A DNA stretch of 45,895 nucleotides from contig NZ_LNTD01000073.1 of NCBI RefSeq assembly GCF_001462455.1, forward strand, positions 1 to 45,895, in the 5' to 3' direction. This DNA comes from Cellulomonas sp. B6. Lineage in GTDB: Bacteria > Actinomycetota > Actinomycetes > Actinomycetales > Cellulomonadaceae. The position numbers and the translations under genes are program-made. The stretch's first letter is position 1; every line of letters begins with the position of its first letter. Positions 1 through 8,498 of this stretch are shown here, one piece after another. Under the pieces are notes generated by a model that worked only from the letters and a program-made list of their open reading frames with translations, did no database searches and was not told the origin of the DNA.

Positions 1-216
1 ACCCCGTGGACGTCGTGGCGGCTCGGGGTCACGTTCCCCGGCAACCAGCAGGTCACGCAGGGCTGGAGCGCGACCTGGAGCCAGACGGGCGCCGCGGCCG
101 TGACCGTGACCAACACGGGCTCGACCCCGTGGACGTCGTGGCGGCTCGGGTTCACGTTCCCCGGCAACCAGCAGGTCACGCAGGGCTGGAGCGCGACCTG
201 GAGCCAGACGGGCGCC
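1..216 (+). repeat. In-frame 123-bp tandem duplication inside CBM2
   Basis: Bases 1-93 match 124-216 except at base 28 (G, versus T at 151). The period is 123 bp, exactly 41 codons. The window begins at the repeat, so the left copy may extend further. Confidence 0.85.
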
Positions 217-354
217 ACGGTCACCGCGACCAACGCGGCCTGGAACGGCGCGCTCGCACCGGGCGGGTCGACGAGCCTGGGCTTCAACGGCTCGTACAGC
301 GGCACCAACGCCGCACCGACGGGCTTCACCGTCAACGGGGCGGCCTGCTCCTGA
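1..354 (+). CDS. 3' end of a secreted protein ending in a family 2 carbohydrate-binding module (CBM2), partial
   Basis: Frame 1 is open from the first base to a TGA at 352-354 and ends with a C-terminal CBM2: [59 protein letters not shown]2 modules bind crystalline cellulose or xylan through surface tryptophans and usually sit at the end of secreted glycoside hydrolases or LPMOs; the catalytic part lies off the left edge. The module is abnormal: bases 1-93 recur at 124-216 with one mismatch, so 41 residues are duplicated in frame. That repeats the strand carrying [10 protein letters not shown] and would disturb a normal ~100-residue beta-sandwich. It is either a true duplication or an assembly fault at the contig edge. 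The CBM2 of the cellulase ending at 21629 is clearly related. Confidence 0.85.
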   Translation, partial: TPWTSWRLGVTFPGNQQVTQGWSATWSQTGAAAVTVTNTGSTPWTSWRLGFTFPGNQQVTQGWSATWSQTGATVTATNAAWNGALAPGGSTSLGFNGSYSGTNAAPTGFTVNGAACS

Positions 355-381
355 GGGACGACCCGGGGCGCTCCCCGGTGA

Positions 382-417
382 CGACGGCCGTCGGTCCTGC
401 CGGACCGGCGGCCGTCG
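382..417. terminator. Hairpin between convergent genes
   Basis: A 16-bp stem (382-397 with 402-417, one G-U wobble) closes a 4-nt TGCC loop. It lies between the CBM2 gene stop (354) and the stop of the convergent YcaQ-like gene (452), so it can serve both strands. No U-tract follows, as is common in high-GC actinobacteria. Confidence 0.6.
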
Positions 418-451
418 CCGTGCTCCGTGCGGCGTGCGACCGTCCGGGCCG

Positions 452-1570
452 TCAGCGCTGGTCGACGAGGTCCAGCTCGAGCCACGTCGCGAGGTCGGCG
501 ACCTCCTGCTCGACGTCGGCGCGCTCGGCGGCCGTGAGGTCGACGTCGAGGTGGAGCGCGGCGACGCGCAGCACGCCGGCGCGCACGTCGGCGGTCGCGT
601 CGAGCTTGCCGACGAGCCGGTCGCCGACGAGCACGGGCATCGCCCAGTACCCCCACCGGCGGCGCGTGGCGGGCTTGTACATCTCGAGCTGGTAGTCGAA
701 CGCGAACAGCTCGGTGAGTCGGCGACGGTCCATGACGAGCCGGTCGAGCGGCGACAGCAGCGCGGTCCGGTGGGCGTCGCCGACCGGCGCGGAACCGTCG
801 AGCGCGGAGCCGGCGAGCAGCGCGGGGTCGACGCGCCACTCGCCGCGCACCCCGTCCACGACGGCGGGCTCACCGGCGTCGCCGACGTCGTCGGGCTCGC
901 CGGGCCGCTCGGGCGCGCGCGGGCGCGCGACGCCCAGCGCGCGCAGCCGGCGGACGTTCCGCTCGCGGCGCGCCTCGTCGAGCGGGACAGCGGGTGCGGG
1001 CGGGTAGACGCGCTCGGCGAGGTCCCAGAGCTTCTCGCGGCCCTCGGTGCCGGCCACGGCCACGTCCCCGCGCGCGACGAGGACGTCGAGCAGCATGCGG
1101 ACGTTGCGGCCGTCGTTCCACCCGCTGGACCGCCACGGGCGCGCGCACGTGTCGGGGATCGCGGCCGCGGGCAGCGGCCCGTCGGCGCGCAGCAGCCCCA
1201 GGACGTCGTCGCGGGCGGCGGAGTTGGCGGCGAGCCACTCGCGGACGCCGGGCCGCGCGGCGACGTCCCAGGCCGCCATCTCGGCACGGAACAGCGCGAC
1301 GTCCTCGGCGGTTCGCAGGAACCCGTGCAGGTGCACGAGGCGCTGCCCGTCGACGAGGTCCTGCAGCTCGCGCGGGTCGTAGCCGCTGCCGATGCGGCTC
1401 CACAGCACGACGTCGGCGCTCGGCGCGACCGCGCTGGTCGGGTCCGGCTGGAGCACCGCGAGGTGCCGCACGACGTCGAGCACGTCGGTGGGCCGTGGCG
1501 CGGTGAGCAGCTGCGCGCGGACCGCGACGCGGCGGGCGTCGGCGGGCGTGAGGCGGTGCGCACGCGTCAT
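452..1570 (-). CDS. Winged-helix DNA-glycosylase-like protein, YcaQ/AlkZ family (HTH_42)
   Basis: The 372-aa protein matches the YcaQ/AlkZ family in order: N-terminal LTPADARRVAVRAQLL, the LQPDPTSAV segment, YDPRELQDLV, then WDLAERVYP, and C-terminal LLSPLDRLVMDRRRLTELFAFDYQLEMYKP followed by RRRWGYWAMPVLVGDRLVGKLDATAD. Characterised members remove bulky alkylated or crosslinked bases with a Q-x-Q or Q-x-D pair; here the equivalent reads Q-P-D, closest to the YcaQ/AlkX type, though many homologues are untested. ATG start. The gene lies 104 bp downstream of the same-strand MFS gene and is separated from it by a hairpin, so it may be transcribed alone. Family assignment is firm; repair activity is inferred. 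Confidence 0.8.
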   Translation of the reverse strand: MTRAHRLTPADARRVAVRAQLLTAPRPTDVLDVVRHLAVLQPDPTSAVAPSADVVLWSRIGSGYDPRELQDLVDGQRLVHLHGFLRTAEDVALFRAEMAAWDVAARPGVREWLAANSAARDDVLGLLRADGPLPAAAIPDTCARPWRSSGWNDGRNVRMLLDVLVARGDVAVAGTEGREKLWDLAERVYPPAPAVPLDEARRERNVRRLRALGVARPRAPERPGEPDDVGDAGEPAVVDGVRGEWRVDPALLAGSALDGSAPVGDAHRTALLSPLDRLVMDRRRLTELFAFDYQLEMYKPATRRRWGYWAMPVLVGDRLVGKLDATADVRAGVLRVAALHLDVDLTAAERADVEQEVADLATWLELDLVDQR

Positions 1571-1618
1571 GCGGCCACGCTAGGCCGGTGGGGCGCCCGC
1601 GTCACCGGCTCCTGTCGT

Positions 1619-1649
1619 CCCGGCGTCGACGCGTCCCGTCGACGCCGGG
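1619..1649 (-). terminator. Hairpin after the MFS gene
   Basis: A perfect 13-bp inverted repeat (1619-1631 with 1637-1649) with a 5-nt loop lies 26 bp past the MFS stop and ahead of the YcaQ-like gene on the minus strand. Confidence 0.55.
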
Positions 1650-1674
1650 CGAGCAGGCCCGGTGCTGCGACTCG

Positions 1675-2961
1675 TCAGGCGCCGAGCGCAGCCGGCGGCC
1701 GTGCACGCAGGCCGACACCCGCGCCGATCCCCAGCACGCCGGCCGCGACCGTCGGCCAGAACGCGTGCGCCGGCGTGCCCGCGAGCGCCCCGGCGGCGGC
1801 CGCACCGGCCGACACCCCGAGCACGAGCGACGTCGCCAGCAGCGCCATGGTCGACGCGACGCGCCCGGCGGGTGCGACCTGCTCGGCGCGCGCGTACCCG
1901 CTGACCAGGAGCGTGCCCGCGCCGACGCCGAGCACGACCGCGCAGGCCGCGGCGGCCCACGGGCCGGGGACGGTCGTGAGGCCGAGCGCGCCGGTGAGCA
2001 GCGCGCCACCGCCGGCGACGACGCGCGCGGCGACGCTCGCCCCCCGGAGCCGGGACACCACGACGCTCGCGATCGCGCTGCCGACGCCGGAGCACGCGTA
2101 GATCAGGCCGGTGAGCTCCTCGGTGCCGCGGGCGGCGTTGACGGCGGTGAGGCCGGTCTGCGTCGAGCCGAACGCGATGCCGACGCTGCCGGCGACGAGC
2201 ATCGGCAGCACGAGCGCACCCAGGGGCAGGCGCGCGGGCCGGTCGGTCACGACTCGGGTGGCGTGCCGCGGCCAGGCGTGCCGCTCGGTGCGCAGGAACG
2301 CCGCGAAGGCGCCCTGCCCGACGACGGCCGCCGCGACGAGGACCCACAGCGCGGTCACGGGCCCGAGCAGCGCGACGAGCAGCCCCGCGACGACGGGTCC
2401 GACGACGAACCCGATCTCGTCGGCCGCGACCTCGTAGCCCATCGCGCGGCCCAGCACCCGCTCCTGCCCGCTGCGGCGCGCCACGAGCGACCACCGCGAG
2501 CGGGCGACGGACCCGACCTGCGGGTTCGCCGCACCGACGACTCCCGCGCACGCCAGCAGCGTCCACGTCGACCCGGTGGTCGCGGCGAGCACCCCGAGGA
2601 GCGCACCGACCTGCACGAGCGTGGCGACGACGACCACGGGCAGCGGCCCCCAGCGGTCGACGCCCCGTCCGACGACCGGCGCCCCGATCGCCGTGCCGAC
2701 GCCGACGACCGCGACGGTGACACCACCGAGGCCGACACCGAGGCCGGACGACGCGACGATCATCAGCAGGCCGAGCTGGATCATCGAGGCCGGCAGGCGG
2801 CCGAGCAGCGCGGTGACGAGGAACGGCAGCCCGCCGACGGCGATCAGCGAGGGCTGCGGCGCGGGGCCAGGCGTGGAAGTGGGCGCGCCCGAGAGCGCGA
2901 CGATCTGGGACGGCAAGGCAGTCTCCGGGGACGTCGGGAACCCGTGCGCCCCACCCCACAC
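1675..2961 (-). CDS. Major facilitator superfamily transporter
   Basis: The 428-aa protein is hydrophobic, with about 12 predicted membrane spans. Between spans 2 and 3 the loop GAPVVGRGVDRWGPLPVVV fits the MFS signature (G-x-x-x-D-R-x-G), and VGAANPQVGSVARSRW followed by GYEVAADEIGFVVGPVVAG fits the loop-4/span-5 region of drug:H+ antiporters. Export of small molecules is the usual role, but the substrate cannot be read. The start is a GTG at 2961; the first ~30 residues are low-complexity and a downstream start is possible. It diverges from the SMI1/KNR4-like gene. Confidence 0.8.
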   Translation of the reverse strand: MWGGAHGFPTSPETALPSQIVALSGAPTSTPGPAPQPSLIAVGGLPFLVTALLGRLPASMIQLGLLMIVASSGLGVGLGGVTVAVVGVGTAIGAPVVGRGVDRWGPLPVVVVATLVQVGALLGVLAATTGSTWTLLACAGVVGAANPQVGSVARSRWSLVARRSGQERVLGRAMGYEVAADEIGFVVGPVVAGLLVALLGPVTALWVLVAAAVVGQGAFAAFLRTERHAWPRHATRVVTDRPARLPLGALVLPMLVAGSVGIAFGSTQTGLTAVNAARGTEELTGLIYACSGVGSAIASVVVSRLRGASVAARVVAGGGALLTGALGLTTVPGPWAAAACAVVLGVGAGTLLVSGYARAEQVAPAGRVASTMALLATSLVLGVSAGAAAAGALAGTPAHAFWPTVAAGVLGIGAGVGLRARPPAALGA

Positions 2962-3088
2962 ACGGAGAACTGCCCCTGATCAGCCTCCAGGATACGACGA
3001 GCGGGTGATGATCACCTCGACGGTCGCACGCCGGGCAGGAGTCGTGACCGACGAGCCGGGCAGAGCTGCAACCCTCAAGGAGATGACC

Positions 3089-3676
3089 ATGTCGGCCACC
3101 GAAGTCACGCACGTGCTGGAGCAGTGGGCGCAGCGCCTGCGTGACCTCGGTGCGCGAGGAGTCGGCCAGCTACGCGCCGGGCTGTCTTCGGACCAGATCG
3201 ACGCCCTGAGCGCCCAGTACGACCTGACCCTCCCTGAGGACGCGCGCGCGATCTGGGCCTGGCACGACGGCGAGGACACCGGCGCGCAGTCGCTGGCCCC
3301 GTACCGGGAGTTCCCACCGCTGCGAGACGCCCTCGAGTACGCCCGCACCTGCGCGCAGAACGCCATCGACTGGGGCGCGGCTGACGACGAGGAACTCGCC
3401 GCCATCATCTACCGCCGAGAGTTCGTGCCGTTCCTCGGCTACCAGCACCCGCTGGTGTTCGACTGCCGCACTCCAGCACCCACCACGACGATGTGGACCC
3501 CGGACGGCGGCCTGGAGGAGACGATCTCCATGACGACGGTCGAGCGGGTCCGCTGGTGGCACTGGGCGCTGGACCACGGCGCATGGTCGATCACCGCCGA
3601 CGGGACGTGGGCCGTCGACTTCTCCCGGTACCCGGGGGCGAAGGGTGACCTCAGCGTCAGGGACGTCCTGAGCTGA
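3089..3676 (+). CDS. SMI1/KNR4 (SUKH)-like protein
   Basis: The 195-aa protein has a SUKH-type pattern: LSSDQIDALSAQYDLTLPEDARAIWAWHDGED near the N-terminus, then EFPPLRDALEYA, FVPFLGYQHPLVFDC and a tryptophan-rich C-terminal part (VRWWHWALDHGAW). SUKH proteins are a broad family that includes immunity proteins of polymorphic toxins. The ATG at 3089 is chosen over 3083 because AAGGAG at 3077-3082 gives a 6-nt spacing. No toxin gene sits beside it, so an immunity role is not supported by context. The match is by eye and moderate. Confidence 0.65.
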   Translation: MSATEVTHVLEQWAQRLRDLGARGVGQLRAGLSSDQIDALSAQYDLTLPEDARAIWAWHDGEDTGAQSLAPYREFPPLRDALEYARTCAQNAIDWGAADDEELAAIIYRREFVPFLGYQHPLVFDCRTPAPTTTMWTPDGGLEETISMTTVERVRWWHWALDHGAWSITADGTWAVDFSRYPGAKGDLSVRDVLS

Positions 3677-3764
3677 GCCGCGTCTTCCGACCGGACGCGG
3701 GCGCCACGGACGGCGTCCGCCTCGGCGACGACCGCGCTCATCAAGGCAGAGTGCCGGGAGATGC

Positions 3765-3801
3765 AGGACCCCCGGCCGGATGTGCTCCGACCGGGGGTCC
3801 T
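3765..3801. terminator. Terminator hairpin for tRNA-Leu and the SMI1/KNR4-like gene
   Basis: A perfect 11-bp inverted repeat (3765-3775 with 3791-3801, 15-nt loop) lies 7 bp beyond the 3' end of the minus-strand tRNA-Leu and 88 bp past the plus-strand stop at 3676. Confidence 0.65.
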
Positions 3802-3808
3802 GTCTCTG

Positions 3809-3891
3809 TGCGCGAGGCGGGATTTGAACCCGCACGCCCTTTCGGACACTGGCACCTGAAGCCAGCGCGTCTGCCGTTCCGCCACTCGCGC
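3809..3891 (-). tRNA. tRNA-Leu (anticodon CAG)
   Basis: The 83-nt minus-strand sequence folds as a class II tRNA. The acceptor stem GCGCGAG/CTCGCGC pairs fully with discriminator A; the anticodon stem CTGGC/GCCAG holds the loop TTCAGGT (CAG); the long variable arm GTCCGAAAGGGC and the T arm GCGGGTTCAAATCCCGC are intact. CCA is not encoded. It reads CUG codons, abundant in this DNA. Confidence 0.97.
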
Positions 3892-4230
3892 GCGCTGGAG
3901 AACGCTAGCACGCAGCAGCCCCCGCCGACGAACCGGCCCGGCTCCCCCCAGCACGCCGCCGCCCACGCACCCCAGTTCTCTCGCGCGCGCACGCGAGAGA
4001 ACTGGTCACTCGGGGACCCTTCGGGCCCGCAAGTGGGCACATATGCGACCAGTCGACCGGTGCGTCGCCGGGACACGCGGGGCGGACACGGCCCCGTCGA
4101 GGTCCCGGGCACCCGTCCAGCGCCCTGCACGGATACCATCGACGCGGACCGTCGTGGCTTCGTGCCCGCCGGGCCACGGAGCACGCTGCACGGACCGCCC
4201 GGTCCGCGCACGGCGGGGAGGGAGGTGGAC
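3892..4230. other. Divergent intergenic region, tRNA-Leu / fhaA operon
   Basis: No gene is visible in these 339 bp. They must carry the promoters of tRNA-Leu (leftward) and of the kinase/division operon (rightward). A strong 14-bp hairpin lies at 3972-4005 and an imperfect 14-bp palindrome (ACCAGTCGACCGGT) near 4050. TACCAT at 4134-4139 could be a -10 element for fhaA, but no clear -35 precedes it. Confidence 0.5.
3972..4005. other. Strong hairpin upstream of fhaA
   Basis: A perfect 14-bp stem (3972-3985 with 3992-4005) with a 6-nt loop CGCGCA. It lies between divergent genes, where a simple terminator is not expected; it may be a leader structure or regulatory dyad. Confidence 0.6.
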
Positions 4231-4938
4231 GTGGGGTTCCTCGACAAGTTCGAGAACGGCGTCGAGCGCGTCGTCAACAACGCGTTCGCGCGCGCCTTCC
4301 GCAGCGAGGTCAAGCCCATCGAGCTGGCCGACGCCCTGCGCCGCGAGCTCGACGACCGCGCCGCCGTCGTGGGACGCGACCGCACCGTGGTGCCGAACGA
4401 GTTCACGATCGAGCTGTCCACCGCCGACTACGACCAGGTCGAGGCGTGGGGTGCCGAGGCGCTGGCCGAGGAGCTCGCCGCCAACGTCACCGACCACGCG
4501 GCGAGCCAGCACTACGCGTTCGTCGGCCCCGTGACCGTCTCGTTCAGCGAGGACACCGAGCAGGACGCCGGCCGGTTCGCCGTCCACAGCGCGACCGTGC
4601 GCGGCGCCGTGGCCCCCGCGACGTCAGCGGCCCCCAGCCCGCGGCACCCGCTCATCGACATCGACGGCCAGCGGTACATCCTCACGGGCCCCGTCACGGT
4701 CATCGGCCGCGGCTCGGAGGCCGACATCATCGTCGACGACCCCGGCGTCTCGCGCCGCCACCTGGAGATCCGGGTGACGCCGGACGGCGTGGTCGCGAGC
4801 GACCTCGGCTCGACCAACGGCGTGTTCGTCGAGGGGCACCAGGTGCCCGCGGCCACGCTGCTCGACGGCAACACCCTGACCATCGGTCGCACCCGGATCC
4901 TGTTCTGGACCGGCGGCGACGTCGACGGGGACGAGTGA
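4231..4938 (+). CDS. fhaA: FHA-domain protein FhaA (DUF3662 + FHA)
   Basis: The 235-aa protein starts with the DUF3662 domain (MGFLDKFENGVERVVNNAFARAFRSEVKPIELADALRREL, residues 1-~120), followed by a linker and a C-terminal FHA domain with GRGSEADIIVDDPGVSRRHLEI and SDLGSTNGVFVEG. FHA domains bind phosphothreonine. In mycobacteria FhaA is a substrate of PknB and links it to peptidoglycan precursor control. The GTG at 4231 is preceded by GGAGG at 4221-4225; upstream codons in this frame lie in non-coding DNA. It is the first gene of the operon and ends 9 bp before fhaB. Confidence 0.92.
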   Translation: MGFLDKFENGVERVVNNAFARAFRSEVKPIELADALRRELDDRAAVVGRDRTVVPNEFTIELSTADYDQVEAWGAEALAEELAANVTDHAASQHYAFVGPVTVSFSEDTEQDAGRFAVHSATVRGAVAPATSAAPSPRHPLIDIDGQRYILTGPVTVIGRGSEADIIVDDPGVSRRHLEIRVTPDGVVASDLGSTNGVFVEGHQVPAATLLDGNTLTIGRTRILFWTGGDVDGDE

Positions 4939-4947
4939 TGCCGCCGC

Positions 4948-5451
4948 ATGAGTGAGCTGACCGTCACCCTGCTGCGGCTGGGGTACCTCGCGCTGATCTG
5001 GCTGCTCGTGCTGTCCGCGATCACCGTGCTGCGCCGCGACCTGTACGGCACGCGGATCATCGACCGGCGCCGCCCGACCGCCAAGCCGGCCCCCGCCGCC
5101 GAGGCCCCGGTCCCGGCCGGCGAGCCACCCCGGACGCCACGCCGCTCCCGCAGCGGCGGCGGCCCCACGCGGCTCGTCGTCACCGAGGGCCCGCTGCGCG
5201 GCACGACGCTCCCCCTCGGCTCGTCGGCCGTCGTGATCGGCCGCGCCCCCAGCTGCACGCTCGTGCTCGACGACGACTACTCGTCCTCACGGCACGCGCG
5301 GATCTTCCCCCAGGGCGAGCAGTGGTTCGTCGAGGACCTGGGCTCCACGAACGGCACGTTCGTCGGCGAGCAGAAGGTCGAGCAGCCCACGCCCGTCCCC
5401 ACCGGAACAGCGGTGCGGATCGGCCAGAGCCTCATCGAGCTGCAGAGGTAA
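4948..5451 (+). CDS. fhaB: FHA-domain protein FhaB/FipA
   Basis: The 167-aa protein has an N-terminal membrane segment (about residues 8-27, LLRLGYLALIWLLVLSAITV), a Pro/Ala-rich linker and one C-terminal FHA domain (VIGRAPSCTLVLDDDYSSSRHARI, then EDLGSTNGTFVGEQ). The conserved Arg, Ser and His of the phosphothreonine pocket are present. In mycobacteria FipA (FhaB) connects PknA phosphorylation to FtsZ/FtsQ. It lies between fhaA and pstP, 3 bp before the latter, the usual actinobacterial order. Confidence 0.92.
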   Translation: MSELTVTLLRLGYLALIWLLVLSAITVLRRDLYGTRIIDRRRPTAKPAPAAEAPVPAGEPPRTPRRSRSGGGPTRLVVTEGPLRGTTLPLGSSAVVIGRAPSCTLVLDDDYSSSRHARIFPQGEQWFVEDLGSTNGTFVGEQKVEQPTPVPTGTAVRIGQSLIELQR

Positions 5452-5454
5452 CGC

Positions 5455-6912
5455 GTGACGGTCGCCCTCCGCTACGCCGCACGCTCCGACGTCGGCCTCG
5501 TCCGGTCCGACAACCAGGACTCGGCGTACGCCGGACCCCACCTGCTCGTCGTGGCCGACGGCATGGGCGGGCACGCGGGGGGCGACGTGGCCTCGTCGGT
5601 CGCGGTCGCCGCGCTCGCACCGCTCGACGGCGAGTCGCACGGCCCCGACGACGCGCTCGACCAGCTCGAGACCGCCCTCGACGACGCCCGGTCGGAGATC
5701 ATCGCGCGCAGCGACGCCGAACCCGACCTCGCGGGCATGGGCACGACCGTCACCGCGATCCTGCGTGCGGGCAACAAGCTCGCGATGGTGCACCTGGGCG
5801 ACTCGCGGGGGTACCTGTTCCGCGACGGCACGCTCACGCAGGTCACCACCGACCACACGTTCGTGCAGCACCTCGTCGACACCGGCCGCATCACGCCCGA
5901 GGAGGCCGAGCACCACCCGCAGCGCTCGGTTGTCATGCGCGTGCTGGGCGACTTCGACGCCGACGTCACCGCCGACCTGTCGGTCCGCGAGGCCCGGCCG
6001 GGCGACCGGTGGCTGCTGTGCTCCGACGGCCTGTCCGGCTACGTCTCGGCCGAGACCATCGCCGAGACGCTCGCGGACATCCCCGACCTCGACGCGTGCG
6101 CCGACCGTCTCGTGCAGCTCGCGCTGCGCGCCGGCGGGCCCGACAACGTGACGGTCGTGCTCGCGGACGTCGTCGAGCTCGACGACCTCCCCGACGGTGC
6201 GATGCCGTCGACCACCGGCTCGGTGGTCGGTGCCGCGGCCGTCACCCGCAACCGTCCGTCGGCGGCCGCCGACGGCCCCGCGGCCCGCGCGGCCCGGCTG
6301 TCGCGCTCCGCCCGCTCCGCACCCTCCGGTGAGGACGACGCCGACGACGACGGCCCCGCGCTGCCCGCCACCGTCGAGGCCGCGCCCGAGGACGACGACG
6401 AACCGCTCGCCCCACCGCCGCGCCGCCGCGGTCTCGTGGTCGCGTGGGTCGTCGCCGGCGTCGCGCTGCTCGCGGCCCTGGCCGGCGGCTACGCGTGGAC
6501 GCAGACCCAGTACTTCGTCGCCGCGTCCGGCGGCACCGTCGCGGTGTACCGGGGCATCCCCCAGAGCATCGGCCCGGTCGACCTCGCCGAGCTCGTCGAG
6601 GCCTCCGACGTCGAGGTCGACGACCTGCCCGCCTACCTGCGCGAGCGCGTCGAGCAGACCATCTCCGCGAGCTCGCTCGACGAGGCGCGGCGCCTGGTCG
6701 TCATGCTCGCCGACGACGCCGCACCCGAGCCGACCCCGACCCCGGTGCCGACCCCCACGCTGCCGACGCCCGCCGCGACGCTCGACCCGGCACCCACCGA
6801 GCCGGTGATCCCACCGCCCGCGGACCCCGAGCCGGCAGGCGCCGACCAGGCGGCCGGCGACACGACCGCCGCCGCCACGACCGGCCACGGACCGGCCGCA
6901 GCGGCGCTGTGA
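5455..6912 (+). CDS. pstP: PP2C-type Ser/Thr protein phosphatase PstP
   Basis: The 485-aa protein has a PP2C domain over residues ~5-240: GLVRSDNQDSAYAG, LVVADGMGGHAGGDVAS, MGTTVTAIL, LGDSRGYLFRDG, LLCSDGLSGYV and GGPDNVTVV, with the metal-binding aspartates intact. An acidic, Pro-rich linker precedes one membrane span (about 325-345, LVVAWVVAGVALLAALAGGYAW), an extracellular domain and a Pro/Thr-rich tail. PstP is the phosphatase that reverses PknA/PknB signalling. GTG start. Its stop overlaps the ATG of the next gene by one base. Confidence 0.95.
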   Translation: MTVALRYAARSDVGLVRSDNQDSAYAGPHLLVVADGMGGHAGGDVASSVAVAALAPLDGESHGPDDALDQLETALDDARSEIIARSDAEPDLAGMGTTVTAILRAGNKLAMVHLGDSRGYLFRDGTLTQVTTDHTFVQHLVDTGRITPEEAEHHPQRSVVMRVLGDFDADVTADLSVREARPGDRWLLCSDGLSGYVSAETIAETLADIPDLDACADRLVQLALRAGGPDNVTVVLADVVELDDLPDGAMPSTTGSVVGAAAVTRNRPSAAADGPAARAARLSRSARSAPSGEDDADDDGPALPATVEAAPEDDDEPLAPPPRRRGLVVAWVVAGVALLAALAGGYAWTQTQYFVAASGGTVAVYRGIPQSIGPVDLAELVEASDVEVDDLPAYLRERVEQTISASSLDEARRLVVMLADDAAPEPTPTPVPTPTLPTPAATLDPAPTEPVIPPPADPEPAGADQAAGDTTAAATTGHGPAAAAL

Positions 6913-8498
6913 TGGCCAGCGTCCAGCCCCACCGGGTCCGTCCCGGGCGCGGGACCGAGCTGCTGCTGCTCGTGCCCGCCCTCGCCATCGGCATCGCCGG
7001 GTACCTGCTCGCCGGTCTCGGCGCCACCGGTGCCGTCCCGCCGCACGCCATGACGTACGCGATCGGCACGACGGTGCTCGCGTTCGCGGTGCACGTGGTG
7101 CTGCGGCTGCGCGCGCCCTACGCCGACCCCGTGATCCTGCCCGTGGTGGTCGCGCTCAACGGCATCGGCCTGGCGATGATCTACCGCATCTCCATCGCCT
7201 ACGCGGCGCGCGGGCGCGACGACGCCGACATCGCCGACCGGCAGCTGGTGTGGACCGCGATCTCGGTGGTCCTCGCGATCGTGGTGCTGCTCGTGCTGCG
7301 CGACCACCGCACGCTGCGGCGCTACACGTACACCGCGATGGTCGTCGGTCTCGTGCTGATCCTGCTGCCGCTGCTGCCCGGGATCGGCCGTACCGTCAAC
7401 GGCGCCCGCATCTGGGTGCGGGTCGGGCCGGTCGGCATGCAGCCCGCCGAGTTCGCGAAGATCGCGCTCGCCGTGTTCTTCGCCGGCTACCTCGTGACGC
7501 ACCGCGACACGCTCGCGCTGGCAGGCAAGCGCCTGCTCGGGCTGCAGCTGCCGCGCGCGCGCGACCTCGGTCCGATCCTCGTGGTGTGGGCCGCGTCGCT
7601 GGCCGTCCTGGTGCTGCAGCGCGACCTCGGCACCTCGCTCATGTTCTTCGGGCTGTTCGTCGCGGTGCTGTACCTCGCGACGGAGCGGACGTCGTGGATC
7701 GTCATCGGCCTGACGCTGTTCGCGGGCGGCGCGGCGCTCGCCGCCGCGACGTTCAGCCACGTCGCCGCGCGGTTCGACGTCTGGCTGCACGCGCTCGACA
7801 ACGACGTGTTCAGCCGCACGTACGGCGGCTCCGGGCAGCTCGTCTACGGCCTGTTCGGCATGGCCAACGGCGGCCTGTTCGGCACCGGGCTCGGCCAGGG
7901 CCGCCCCGACCTCGTGCCGTTCGCGTACTCCGACTTCATCGTCGCGGCGCTCGGCGAGGAGCTCGGGCTCACGGGCCTGGTCGCGATCCTGCTGCTCTAC
8001 ACCGTGCTCGTCGAGCGTGGCATCCGCATCGCGATCGGCGTCCGCGACGGCTTCGGCAAGCTGCTCGCGGGCGGTCTGTCGTTCGTCGTCGCCGTGCAGC
8101 TGTTCGTCGTCGTCGGCGGCGTCACGCGCCTCATCCCGCTCACCGGCCTGACCACGCCGTTCCTCGCGTACGGCGGGTCGTCCCTGGTCGCCAACTGGAT
8201 GATCGCGGCCCTGCTGCTGCGCATCTCCGACGAGGCGCGCCGCCCCGTGCCGGCGGTGCGCGCGATCGCGACGCCCGACGTCGGCGTCCCGCTGCCGCCG
8301 GTCGACGAGCCGCGGCCCGTCGGCGGCGGGCGCAGCACCGGCCGCACCGGGACGCCCGCGGCCGGGACCCCCGCCGCGTCCACCACGGCACCCGTGCGGA
8401 CGTCGACGGCCTCGCGCGCCGCCGACGCACCCGGAGCACCGGACGGACCCGAGCCCGACGACAACCCCACCGAGCGACTGGGAGGTGACCGCAGGTGA
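6912..8498 (+). CDS. rodA: SEDS peptidoglycan polymerase, FtsW/RodA family
   Basis: The 528-aa integral membrane protein of the SEDS family polymerises lipid II glycan strands with a partner transpeptidase. Diagnostic segments are GIGRTVNGARIWVRVGPVGMQPAEFAKIALAVFFAGYL, LVLQRDLGTSLMFFGLF, YGLFGMANGGLFGTGLGQGRPDLVPFAYSDFIVAALGEELGLTG and GVTRLIPLTGLTTPFLAYGGSSLVANWM. The ~75-residue C-terminal tail is Pro/Thr/Ala-rich and cytoplasmic. The ATG at 6912 overlaps the pstP stop; the stop overlaps the pbpA start. Pairing with pbpA matches the RodA-PbpA arrangement of mycobacteria, so RodA is preferred over FtsW. Confidence 0.93.
   Translation: MASVQPHRVRPGRGTELLLLVPALAIGIAGYLLAGLGATGAVPPHAMTYAIGTTVLAFAVHVVLRLRAPYADPVILPVVVALNGIGLAMIYRISIAYAARGRDDADIADRQLVWTAISVVLAIVVLLVLRDHRTLRRYTYTAMVVGLVLILLPLLPGIGRTVNGARIWVRVGPVGMQPAEFAKIALAVFFAGYLVTHRDTLALAGKRLLGLQLPRARDLGPILVVWAASLAVLVLQRDLGTSLMFFGLFVAVLYLATERTSWIVIGLTLFAGGAALAAATFSHVAARFDVWLHALDNDVFSRTYGGSGQLVYGLFGMANGGLFGTGLGQGRPDLVPFAYSDFIVAALGEELGLTGLVAILLLYTVLVERGIRIAIGVRDGFGKLLAGGLSFVVAVQLFVVVGGVTRLIPLTGLTTPFLAYGGSSLVANWMIAALLLRISDEARRPVPAVRAIATPDVGVPLPPVDEPRPVGGGRSTGRTGTPAAGTPAASTTAPVRTSTASRAADAPGAPDGPEPDDNPTERLGGDRR

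Noticed and set aside
2576..3088. N-terminal extension of the SMI1/KNR4-like frame back to 2576
   Set aside because: The extension lies antisense to the MFS gene and is low-complexity; the start at 3089 has a good Shine-Dalgarno sequence.
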